From Legionellaceae bacterium (GTDB lineage: Bacteria; Pseudomonadota; Gammaproteobacteria; Legionellales; Legionellaceae), in contig JAHFRX010000118.1 of assembly GCA_023266075.1 (NCBI GenBank), positions 1 through 5,248 on the forward strand: DNA of 5,248 nt, given 5' to 3'. Of this stretch, positions 1-5,248 are shown piece by piece. Each line of letters starts with the position of its first letter. Positions within the stretch are counted from its first letter, which is position 1. Under the pieces are notes generated by a model. That model did no database searches and was not told the origin of the DNA. It saw only the letters and a program-made list of their open reading frames with translations. The position numbers and the translations under genes are program-made.

Positions 1-397
1 TTTTAATAAAAGCATATCCTCCTAAAGGCTCTACGTTTTTGTGTGAATCTAAAAAAGCTATCATGTATAAAGCATTCCAATCCCCATCTTTATCAACATA
101 CCCTCTTCCAAGACCGCCTCCCCACGCGGCCTCGTTATAGAGGTTCAATCGTTTTTTTGTATAGGTATAACGATTGTGCCACGCATATCCGGAGAGGTAT
201 AAATCGGCGTTGCCTTTAGTCCAAGTATCGTGGAGTGTTGTGCAGACGGGTGTAAACCATGCTGGCCATTTTAAGCACGCGTTAGACGCTGTCGCAAATG
301 AAGAAGACGCTAATGTCAGGAGAAAAAAAAGCGCTCGCACAGTTTTCAGCAAACTAAATAATGTAGCTGGTGGTTGTAAGTAATTTTGAGGTTGCAT
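1..397 (-). CDS. pagP: Lipid A palmitoyltransferase PagP, partial (C-terminus beyond left edge)
   Basis: An open minus-strand frame runs off the left edge and shows about 132 residues. PagP is an outer-membrane beta-barrel that moves a palmitoyl chain from a phospholipid to lipid A (EC 2.3.1.251). The Legionella homologue is called Rcp. The segment around residues 64-76 (DLYLSGYAWHNRY) lines up with E. coli DLYIPAITWHARF. It is followed by LYNEAAWGGGLG (E. coli RYNERPWGGGFG) and WNALYMIAFLDS (E. coli WHGLYAMAFKDS). The three family catalytic residues are therefore visible as His74, Asp117 and Ser118. A signal peptide (hydrophobic LFFLLTLASSSFA, cut near residue 35) fits export. The start is uncertain. 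ATG at 397 lies inside coq7 and gives a long n-region. TTG at 352 or GTG at 340 would give a more usual 16-20 residue leader with little or no overlap. No clear Shine-Dalgarno favours any of them. It is probably cotranscribed with coq7. The function call is firm; the 5' end is not. Confidence 0.9.
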   Translation of the reverse strand, partial: MQPQNYLQPPATLFSLLKTVRALFFLLTLASSSFATASNACLKWPAWFTPVCTTLHDTWTKGNADLYLSGYAWHNRYTYTKKRLNLYNEAAWGGGLGRGYVDKDGDWNALYMIAFLDSHKNVEPLGGYAFIK

Positions 398-998
398 ACA
401 TGAGTTGTTTAATCAAAAGAGGGAGCTCCTTGCCGCCTGCCGCTATTGCAGCATCTGCATGTGCTGTTTCGTCTGTTTTCATTTGCTGAATAATGGCCTT
501 TGTTTTGTGATCATGCGCTGGAAGTTTATCTAAATGATGATTTAAATGTGTGGTCACTTGACGCTCAGTTTCAGCAACAAATCCAAGGCTTAAGGCGTCA
601 TCGATAAAGCCTGCTAGCGCGCCTATAAAAAAAGAGCCCACATACCAGAAAGGATTGAAGAGACTCGGCGTGCTTTCTAATTCCCAGAGTCTTTCTTCAC
701 ACCATGCTAAATGATCAATTTCTTCAGCTGCAGCTGTTCGCATTTGTGCGCGAACATGTTCAAGCTTGGCTGTAAGTGCCTGTCCTTGATAAAGCGCTTG
801 TGCGCATACTTCTCCTGCATGATTGACACGCATTAACCCCGCGATGTGTTTTTTTTCTGTTGCGGTGAGTGGCGCCTCGTCGATATTGTGAGCAGGATTT
901 TGACGTTGATGAGGTCTTTGTTGCGGTAAAAAAAGCACGCGTAAAAAAGAATCGGCATGTAAAATCAGGTGATCAGTAAAGCTTTGCTCTCGACTCAT
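354..998 (-). CDS. coq7: 2-polyprenyl-3-methyl-6-methoxy-1,4-benzoquinol monooxygenase (Coq7, diiron)
   Basis: This 214-residue protein is a Coq7/CAT5 carboxylate-bridged diiron hydroxylase (EC 1.14.99.60). It adds the C6 hydroxyl in aerobic ubiquinone synthesis, the step done by the flavoprotein UbiF in E. coli. Expected iron ligands are all present: Glu63 in RVNHAGE, Glu93 and His96 in EEIDH, Glu145 in ETERQVTTHL, and Glu177 and His180 in DETAH. The segment FIGALAGFIDDALSLGF (residues 124-140) is the usual hydrophobic, membrane-contacting part. Length and a C-terminus ending near Tyr-Ile-Ile fit proteobacterial members. The ATG start has an AAGAG ribosome site 7 nt upstream. The gene is divergent from pepP and its tail overlaps or abuts pagP. 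I found no convincing promoter of its own. The identification is from remembered family motifs and is strong. Confidence 0.95.
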   Translation of the reverse strand: MSREQSFTDHLILHADSFLRVLFLPQQRPHQRQNPAHNIDEAPLTATEKKHIAGLMRVNHAGEVCAQALYQGQALTAKLEHVRAQMRTAAAEEIDHLAWCEERLWELESTPSLFNPFWYVGSFFIGALAGFIDDALSLGFVAETERQVTTHLNHHLDKLPAHDHKTKAIIQQMKTDETAHADAAIAAGGKELPLLIKQLMYATSKLLTTTSYII

Positions 999-1005
999 GA
1001 TAAAA

Positions 1006-1010
1006 CTCTT
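1006..1010 (-). promoter_or_regulatory. Ribosome binding site of coq7
   Basis: AAGAG on the minus strand, 7 nt before the ATG at 998. It is a modest match to the anti-SD complement and supports that start. Confidence 0.5.
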
Positions 1011-1057
1011 AATAAAAATGAATATGTTGCGCGGTCAAAAACCATAGATGGTATAGA

Positions 1058-1087
1058 TTAACAATTTTGAGATATCTTTGGTATAGT
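1058..1087 (+). promoter_or_regulatory. Predicted sigma70 promoter for pepP-ubiH
   Basis: A -35 box TTAACA (1058-1063, 5 of 6 to consensus) and a -10 box TATAGT (1082-1087, 5 of 6) are separated by 18 bp. The -10 is preceded by TGG, which makes it an extended -10 element. Transcription would begin near 1093-1095 and leave a leader of about 25 nt before the pepP ATG. This is read from sequence only; the start site is inferred. Confidence 0.65.
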
Positions 1088-1102
1088 GTAAGAAATATCT
1101 TT

Positions 1103-1108
1103 TAAGGT
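1103..1108 (+). promoter_or_regulatory. Weak ribosome binding site of pepP
   Basis: TAAGGT lies about 11 nt before the ATG at 1119. The match is partial and the spacing a little long, so translation initiation may be modest. Confidence 0.4.
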
Positions 1109-1118
1109 TAAAACGCAC

Positions 1119-2414
1119 ATGAATTACAAGGCTCGTCGCCAACAGCTCGCTAATCTGTTACCATCCGGTGCCATCGCCATCATTCCTGGTGCACAGGAGG
1201 TCATTCGTAACGGTGATGCGCACTATCGGTTTTGCCAGGACAGTGACTTTTATTATTTAACCGGATTTGAAGAGCCGAGTGCTGTTCTTGTTGTGACCTC
1301 AGGAAGACAGAGCGAGAGTATTTTGTTTAATCGCGAGCGAGTTCCCAGTGAAGAGTTATGGACCGGCACGAGATTAGGGCAAGAGGGTGCACGTTCTGTA
1401 CTGAAGATGGATAAGGCTTATCCGATGGAGGCTTTTTCTGTGATGTTGTCTGAGCTTTTGCTCGAGAAAGAGGCTGTCTATTTTCCGTTAACACGATTTC
1501 CGATGTATGAAAAAATACTTTTTGATGCGTGGTGTAAAATTAAAGGACAAGCGAGGCAAGGTAAGAGAGCACCAGAGTCGTTGAAAGATATTGCGCCGTT
1601 GATTGGCGAGATGCGTGTTTTTAAAGATAAAGAAGAACTTCTGTTGATGCGGGAGGCGGCACGTATCTCAATCGCAGGACACATGCGGATGATGCGACAG
1701 TGTCGCGTGTTGAATATCGAGTATGAATTAGAAGCCGAATTTTTATATGAGGTGATGCGTCAGGGTTGCCGAGGACTGGCGTATGATTCGATTGTGGCCT
1801 CTGGTGAAAATGCATGCGTATTGCATTATACCGCGAATAATCAGGCGCTTTTACGCGATCAATTGGTACTGATTGATGCAGGAGGAGAGTATCAACATTA
1901 CGCCGCAGATATTACAAGGACGATTCCTGCGAGTGGTCGATATATGGGGGAGCAACGTGCCATTTATGAGCTTGTATTGCAGGCACAACGCGCAGGAATT
2001 GCGACTATAAAGCCTGGCGTACTCTGGTCTCATATTCAAGAGACGATGGTTGCGGTGTTGACTGAGGGCTTGATTCATTTAAAGATTTTGCAGGGTGCGC
2101 GCGATACTTTAATTGAGCAACACGCATATCAACCATTTTATATGCATTCCTCAGGGCATTGGTTAGGGCTTGATGTACATGATGTGGGGGCTTATAAAGA
2201 TCAAGGAGCATGGAGGACGTTGCAGCCTGGGATGGTGTTGACCGTTGAGCCGGGTCTTTATTTGTCTTCTCGTGCGATATCAAAGGACACGCGCTGGTGT
2301 GGGATAGGTGTGCGTATTGAGGATGATATTCTTGTGACAGAAAATGGTTATGAGAATTTAACTGCAGCACTCCCAACGGATGTAAATGAGATAGAGGATG
2401 TGATGTGTGATTGA
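1119..2414 (+). CDS. pepP: Xaa-Pro aminopeptidase (aminopeptidase P II)
   Basis: This 431-residue cytosolic metallopeptidase (EC 3.4.11.9) removes the N-terminal residue from peptides with proline in position 2. E. coli PepP is 441 residues. The N-terminal domain (about 1-170) carries the family motif DSDFYYLTGFEEP (41-53). The C-terminal pita-bread (creatinase-type) domain has all five dimetal ligands: Asp253, Asp264, His347, Glu377 and Glu401. They sit in LIDAGGEY, AADITRT, SSGHWLGLDVHD, TVEPGLYL and RIEDD. His236 (LHYTANN) and His354 match the conserved substrate-binding histidines. It is the first gene of a two-gene unit with ubiH, and its stop overlaps the ubiH start by 8 bp. The pepP-ubiH pairing is conserved in E. 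coli and Pseudomonas, though the biochemical reason is not clear. The ATG start follows a recognisable promoter and the N-terminus fits the family. Confidence 0.96.
   Translation: MNYKARRQQLANLLPSGAIAIIPGAQEVIRNGDAHYRFCQDSDFYYLTGFEEPSAVLVVTSGRQSESILFNRERVPSEELWTGTRLGQEGARSVLKMDKAYPMEAFSVMLSELLLEKEAVYFPLTRFPMYEKILFDAWCKIKGQARQGKRAPESLKDIAPLIGEMRVFKDKEELLLMREAARISIAGHMRMMRQCRVLNIEYELEAEFLYEVMRQGCRGLAYDSIVASGENACVLHYTANNQALLRDQLVLIDAGGEYQHYAADITRTIPASGRYMGEQRAIYELVLQAQRAGIATIKPGVLWSHIQETMVAVLTEGLIHLKILQGARDTLIEQHAYQPFYMHSSGHWLGLDVHDVGAYKDQGAWRTLQPGMVLTVEPGLYLSSRAISKDTRWCGIGVRIEDDILVTENGYENLTAALPTDVNEIEDVMCD
2394..2398 (+). promoter_or_regulatory. Ribosome binding site of ubiH, inside pepP
   Basis: GAGGA ends 8 nt before the GTG at 2407. 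It is the best Shine-Dalgarno of the window and decides the non-ATG start; the next upstream in-frame codons are TGT and the stop TGA. Confidence 0.65.
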
Positions 2415-3579
2415 GGATGTAGATGTTTTGGTGATTGGTGGTGGCGTTATTGGTCGTGTGCTGATGCGTGCATTGCCTTCATCCGTGCATGCGTTGTTAG
2501 TCGACGATAAGCCTATTCAGGTCACAAAAGAGTCCTTTGATGCAAGAAGTATTGCACTGTCTCAATCCAGTATCCAAGTGTTAAAAATGCTTGATATTTG
2601 GCCTTTTTTAGCTCAAAAGCAAACACCAATTCAAGCGATTCATATTTCTGAACAAGGGCGATTTGGCCATGCTCGTTTATTGAGTCAACGCGATCCATTG
2701 GGGGCTGTCGTTGAGATGTCTGATTTAAACGCGCAATGTGTGAATGGGCCATTTTCTTCTTTGGCACAAGCAACGCTCGTGCACTATGACCGTGAAACGC
2801 GATGTGCGACGATTAAGACTGCGACAAAAGAGCATGTGGTTCGAGCAAATGTTATTGTGGGTGCTGATGGCGCTGATTCTTTTTTGCGCTCATGCTGCCA
2901 GTGCCCCTTAATCGAAAAAGATTATCATCAACACGCCTTGGTTGTGAATATTGGTCTTCAACGCGCTCATGCGCATTGGGCGTATGAGCGATTTACAGCA
3001 CATGGTCCAATAGCGATGTTACCGATGTCAGAGCAGCGTGCTGCTCTGATTTGGGTGAACTCACCTGAGCGGACGTTGATGTTGAATCAACTGTCAGACG
3101 AGGCTTTTTTGAAGTCTTTGCAGCAATGTTTTGGATATCGACTAGGTCGTTTTGTAAAAATGGGAAAGCGTAGTGTTTACCCTTTATTCCAAAAAGTAAT
3201 GCCGAATAAAGTCGTGGATTCGGTGGTGTTTATTGGAAATGCTGCACATACGTTACATCCTATTGCAGGCCAAGGGTTGAACCTGGGATTACGTGATGCA
3301 GCAATGCTTGCACAGTGCATTATTCAATGTGGCGCAAATCCAGAAGCATTAATGCATTATCAAAAATCACGTACAGAAGATGAACAGGTGATCGCGACCT
3401 CAACAGATATTTTAATTAAATTATTTGGTGCAAAAATACCAGGATTATCTGTTATGCGTGGCTTGGGTTTAATAGCGCTAGATCATAGTACTTTTTTGAA
3501 GAGGCTTATTTCACGCTATGCCAGTGGTTATGGTGGTGTTGTACCCGATTTGGTCTGTGGCATTGCGCCACTCGCATAA
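2407..3579 (+). CDS. ubiH: FAD-dependent ubiquinone biosynthesis hydroxylase UbiH (C1 hydroxylation)
   Basis: This 390-residue flavoprotein monooxygenase has the UbiH/UbiI/UbiF fold. UbiH converts 2-polyprenyl-6-methoxyphenol to the 1,4-benzoquinol. The FAD-binding Rossmann motif GGGVIG is at 11-16, the DG motif GADGADS at 152-158, and the second FAD motif from Gly277 to Asp297 (GNAAHTLHPIAGQGLNLG). Asn278 replaces the usual Asp, as in E. coli UbiH, so this marks the subfamily and is not a defect. The UbiH-like segments DARSIALSQSS (45-55) and LGAVVEMSDL also match. The start is GTG, fixed by an in-frame stop just upstream and a good ribosome site. The gene overlaps pepP by 8 bp and is probably translationally coupled. 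Its last 17 codons lie opposite the end of ubiI. No strong terminator follows. Assignment to UbiH rather than UbiI or UbiF rests on GNAAH, pepP linkage and the presence of a better UbiI next door. Confidence 0.93.
   Translation: MIEDVDVLVIGGGVIGRVLMRALPSSVHALLVDDKPIQVTKESFDARSIALSQSSIQVLKMLDIWPFLAQKQTPIQAIHISEQGRFGHARLLSQRDPLGAVVEMSDLNAQCVNGPFSSLAQATLVHYDRETRCATIKTATKEHVVRANVIVGADGADSFLRSCCQCPLIEKDYHQHALVVNIGLQRAHAHWAYERFTAHGPIAMLPMSEQRAALIWVNSPERTLMLNQLSDEAFLKSLQQCFGYRLGRFVKMGKRSVYPLFQKVMPNKVVDSVVFIGNAAHTLHPIAGQGLNLGLRDAAMLAQCIIQCGANPEALMHYQKSRTEDEQVIATSTDILIKLFGAKIPGLSVMRGLGLIALDHSTFLKRLISRYASGYGGVVPDLVCGIAPLA
3528..3579. other. Antiparallel 3' overlap of ubiH and ubiI
   Basis: The last 52 bp of ubiH (plus) and ubiI (minus), stop codons included, occupy the same DNA. 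The plus codons begin at positions equal to 1 modulo 3 and the minus codons have their third base at positions divisible by 3. The wobble bases of both genes therefore coincide, and positions 1 and 2 of one face 2 and 1 of the other. Neither gene has room for an intergenic terminator. Confidence 0.9.
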
Positions 3580-4715
3580 TGAATCATCATTCGTTTTAAG
3601 GGTGTGATGCTGTTCAGCATCTCCATGCCGAATCCACGCAACCATTGTATGGGAGATGATGATTGACTGAAGGTTGTTTTAATCAGCTCCATTAAGCCGA
3701 TAACGGCCCACGTTGCCGATTTTCTTTGACGCTGATAAGCACCTAGAAGAGCGGTATTGTAATGTGTGTGTGTGGTGGCAGCAGTTAAGTGTAGCCATGT
3801 ACTTAAATCTGCAAGTCCTAAATTGAGTCCGAGTCCTGCAAGCGGATGTATGGTGTGCGCGGCGTCCCCCATCAAAATCCAGCGTTTTCCATGATACTGT
3901 TCAGCATGGCGCATATGTAGCTCAAATTGTTGCCGATGACTGACGAGTTGACAGCTTCCCAGCTTTTGCTCGAATGTTGTCGCGAGTGTTTCATTAAACA
4001 TCTCATCTGGAAGCGTCTGAAGAGATTCAGCGTGTTGATGAGTCACAGACCAAACGATCGAACAATGATGCTTGTCTGATAAAGGCAGAAAAGCAAGTGG
4101 CCCTTCTGGCGTGAAGATTTGATAAGCGGTGTTTCGATGCGATTTTTCAGTATGCACGGTTGCAACGATGGCATGATGATGATAAGGCCACTGGGTGAGC
4201 GGAATATTAAGTTTTTGTCGAAGTGTGGATTTTGCACCATCCGTGATAAATACAAAACTTGCTTGAAGATGATGTTCAGAACGTTGAGCGTCTCGTGCTT
4301 TGAGAATCACATGGTTTTCATGCTCAATGAGAGTTGTCGCCTCCAAAGGGGGGAGATGTGTCAACGTGCATTGTTCGTATAGTGCTTGTTTTAAGAGATG
4401 TTCTTCGATGATAAATCCCAGCTCTGACTGACCAATATCTCGACAATCAAATGTGATTTTTACATGATTTTTTTGCTCCCAGACGTACATTTTTTCGTAA
4501 GGTGATAATTTTTCTCGAGGTATTTGAGGCCAGGCATTGAGGGAAGATAGTAAGTGTTTAGAAGCGGCATTAATTGCGTAGACGCGTTGTTTCGAGTATG
4601 TTTCAAGTGGCGCTTTATCGACAATGGCCACGGAAAATCCGCGTTGACACATCGCTACAGCAGCACTAAGCCCGACAACACCACCACCGACGACTAAAAA
4701 ATCAACAGAGATCAC
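3528..4715 (-). CDS. ubiI: FAD-dependent 2-polyprenylphenol hydroxylase UbiI (C5 hydroxylation)
   Basis: This 395-residue paralogue of UbiH matches E. coli UbiI (VisC) closely. RVYAINAASKHLL (44-56) aligns with RVSAINAASEKLL, and EGPLAFLPLSDKHHCSIVWS (204-223) with EGILAFLPLSDPHLCSIVWS. UbiI hydroxylates C5 of 2-polyprenylphenol in aerobic ubiquinone synthesis. The Rossmann motif GGGVVG is at 10-15 and the second FAD motif runs from Gly283 to Asp303 (GDAAHTIHPLAGLGLNLG). Two positions differ from the common form: the DG motif reads ITDGAKS (157-163) rather than GADGANS, and Gly-Leu-Gly (294-296) replaces Gly-Gln-Gly. The fold otherwise appears intact. It starts with GTG, sharing GTGA with the pncC stop, and has no visible ribosome site of its own, so coupling to pncC translation is likely. 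In E. coli this gene follows ubiH on the same strand; here it is inverted. Loss of activity is possible but not indicated. Confidence 0.92.
   Translation of the reverse strand: MISVDFLVVGGGVVGLSAAVAMCQRGFSVAIVDKAPLETYSKQRVYAINAASKHLLSSLNAWPQIPREKLSPYEKMYVWEQKNHVKITFDCRDIGQSELGFIIEEHLLKQALYEQCTLTHLPPLEATTLIEHENHVILKARDAQRSEHHLQASFVFITDGAKSTLRQKLNIPLTQWPYHHHAIVATVHTEKSHRNTAYQIFTPEGPLAFLPLSDKHHCSIVWSVTHQHAESLQTLPDEMFNETLATTFEQKLGSCQLVSHRQQFELHMRHAEQYHGKRWILMGDAAHTIHPLAGLGLNLGLADLSTWLHLTAATTHTHYNTALLGAYQRQRKSATWAVIGLMELIKTTFSQSSSPIQWLRGFGMEMLNSITPLKRMMIHYASGAMPQTKSGTTPP
4712..4715 (-). other. GTGA stop-start overlap of pncC and ubiI
   Basis: On the minus strand the four bases GTGA hold the GTG start of ubiI and the TGA stop of pncC. 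No Shine-Dalgarno is visible just upstream of the GTG, so reinitiation after pncC translation is the likely route. This is inference from the layout. Confidence 0.75.
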
Positions 4716-5209
4716 GATGCGCAGCGGTTAATAAGGTCATGCAATGCTGAGAAAACAGCTTGTTTTCGAACAGTTTGACGATTGCCTGCGAAAAGATAAT
4801 GTTTTGCTATTGTTTTTTGATTTTCAGAAGCACAAGCTATCCAAACGGTGCCAATTGGCTTTTCACGACTTCCGCCGGTAGGACCTGCGACGCCAGTGAT
4901 TGCAACACTGATGTTTGCATTACTGACAAGTAAAGCGCCGTTTGCCATGGCAATAGCGGATTCTTCACTGACTGCACCATACGTCAGCAATGTTGCACGA
5001 GGTACATTGAGCATGATTTCTTTCGCATGGTTTGAGTAAGTCACAAACCCTCTATCAAACCACACGGAGCTGCCTGGGATATCGGTAATGGCAGCACATA
5101 GATTGCCTCCTGTGCATGATTCTGCAACAACTAAGGACCAGGCGCGTGTCTTTAATTGTTGGCCTACGGCTTCTGATAAAGCGTGTATCGATGACAGTGT
5201 TTGTTTCAT
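4712..5209 (-). CDS. pncC: Nicotinamide-nucleotide amidohydrolase PncC (CinA C-terminal domain family)
   Basis: From this ATG the protein is 165 residues, the same length as E. coli PncC (YgaD). It is the stand-alone CinA C-terminal domain, without the N-terminal pyrophosphatase domain of full-length CinA. PncC hydrolyses NMN to nicotinate mononucleotide and ammonia (EC 3.5.1.42), recycling pyridine nucleotides, including NMN released by DNA ligase. Family motifs are in order: AESCTGG (29-35) with the conserved Ser31, ITDIPGSSVWFDRGFVTYSN (41-60), AK at 62-63, GAVSEES (78-84), ITGVAGPTGG (104-113) and KPIGTVW (117-123). A TTG at 5221 would add four residues. GGAG at 5224-5227 is 14 nt from the ATG but only 2 nt from the TTG, so neither spacing is ideal and the ATG is preferred on length and codon. 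Its stop overlaps the ubiI GTG by 4 bp. Confidence 0.93.
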   Translation of the reverse strand: MKQTLSSIHALSEAVGQQLKTRAWSLVVAESCTGGNLCAAITDIPGSSVWFDRGFVTYSNHAKEIMLNVPRATLLTYGAVSEESAIAMANGALLVSNANISVAITGVAGPTGGSREKPIGTVWIACASENQKTIAKHYLFAGNRQTVRKQAVFSALHDLINRCAS

Positions 5210-5223
5210 GATGTTGGACAAAG

Positions 5224-5227
5224 CTCC
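5224..5227 (-). promoter_or_regulatory. Candidate ribosome binding site of pncC
   Basis: GGAG on the minus strand is the only purine-rich core near the pncC start. Spacing is 14 nt to ATG 5209 and 2 nt to TTG 5221, so the site is uncertain. Confidence 0.35.
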
Positions 5228-5243
5228 GTTAAGAAGTTAAGAA
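5228..5243. repeat. Tandem 8-bp direct repeat upstream of pncC
   Basis: Two perfect adjacent copies of GTTAAGAA (plus strand), reading TTCTTAAC twice on the minus strand. They lie just upstream of pncC at the window edge. They may be part of the pncC leader or the end of an upstream gene; the window stops too soon to tell. Confidence 0.6.
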
Positions 5244-5248
5244 ACACT

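Larger units (their letters stand above)
999..1118. other. Divergent intergenic region between coq7 and pepP
   Basis: This 120-bp AT-rich spacer is the only sizeable non-coding stretch. It holds the promoter for pepP-ubiH, the ribosome sites of both flanking genes, a 12-bp near-repeat of TGGTATAG at 1049 and 1079, a short palindrome ACCAT-AG-ATGGT (1041-1052), and a repeated ATATCTTT (1072-1079 and 1095-1102). coq7 must also be transcribed from here unless a promoter lies inside pepP. No small ORF or RNA gene is evident. Confidence 0.8.

Noticed and set aside
174..383. 69-residue plus-strand ORF near the left edge
   Set aside because: It lies opposite pagP, whose frame matches a known family with its catalytic residues; the plus ORF has no recognisable motif.
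1009..1038. Possible coq7 promoter on the minus strand, TTGACC with TATTAA 18 bp on
   Set aside because: The -35 is good, but the start site would fall within a few bases of the ATG and remove the ribosome site.
2005..2376. 123-residue minus-strand ORF
   Set aside because: It is antisense to the catalytic domain of pepP, which is clearly coding, and its composition shows no domain.
3238..3240. Asn278 instead of Asp in the second FAD motif of UbiH, first read as a lost key residue
   Set aside because: E. coli UbiH also has Gly-Asn-Ala-Ala at this place, so it is a subfamily trait.
3578..3597. Possible terminator after ubiH: AATGA-ATCA-TCATT followed by CGTTTT
   Set aside because: The stem is only five AT-rich pairs with a short T run, and it lies within ubiI coding sequence; too weak to call.
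4119..4382. 87-residue plus-strand ORF
   Set aside because: Antisense to ubiI, which aligns well with E. coli UbiI over this stretch.

Overview
This looks like an ordinary chromosomal segment of a gammaproteobacterium. It is almost fully coding, moderately AT-leaning and tightly packed. The only gene-free stretches are 120 bases at 999-1118 and the last 27 bases. The pairing pepP-ubiH, a UbiI close to the E. coli type, a stand-alone PncC, a Coq7-type hydroxylase and a PagP-type lipid A palmitoyltransferase together suggest a Legionella/Coxiella-like lineage. That placement is inference from gene content, not from a marker gene.

Layout, left to right: a truncated pagP (minus strand, running off the left edge) sits directly downstream of, and probably overlaps, coq7 (minus). 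A 120-bp divergent control region follows, with a good sigma70-type promoter facing right. Next come pepP and ubiH (plus strand, 8-bp overlap). On the right is a minus-strand pair, pncC then ubiI, joined by a 4-bp GTGA overlap. ubiH and ubiI meet tail to tail, and their 3' ends overlap by 52 bp on opposite strands.

Functional theme: Coq7 (C6), UbiH (C1) and UbiI (C5) are the three ring hydroxylases of aerobic ubiquinone biosynthesis, and all three lie within about 4.4 kb. pepP (Xaa-Pro aminopeptidase) is the customary partner of ubiH. In E. coli the order is pepP-ubiH-ubiI on one strand, whereas here ubiI is inverted and joined to pncC (NMN deamidase, pyridine nucleotide salvage). PagP is an outer-membrane enzyme that palmitoylates lipid A.

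I saw no RNA gene, mobile element, CRISPR array or exotic system. The points worth a second look are the antiparallel ubiH/ubiI overlap, the coq7/pagP overlap, two altered FAD-motif positions in UbiI and a repeated extended -10 element upstream of pepP.
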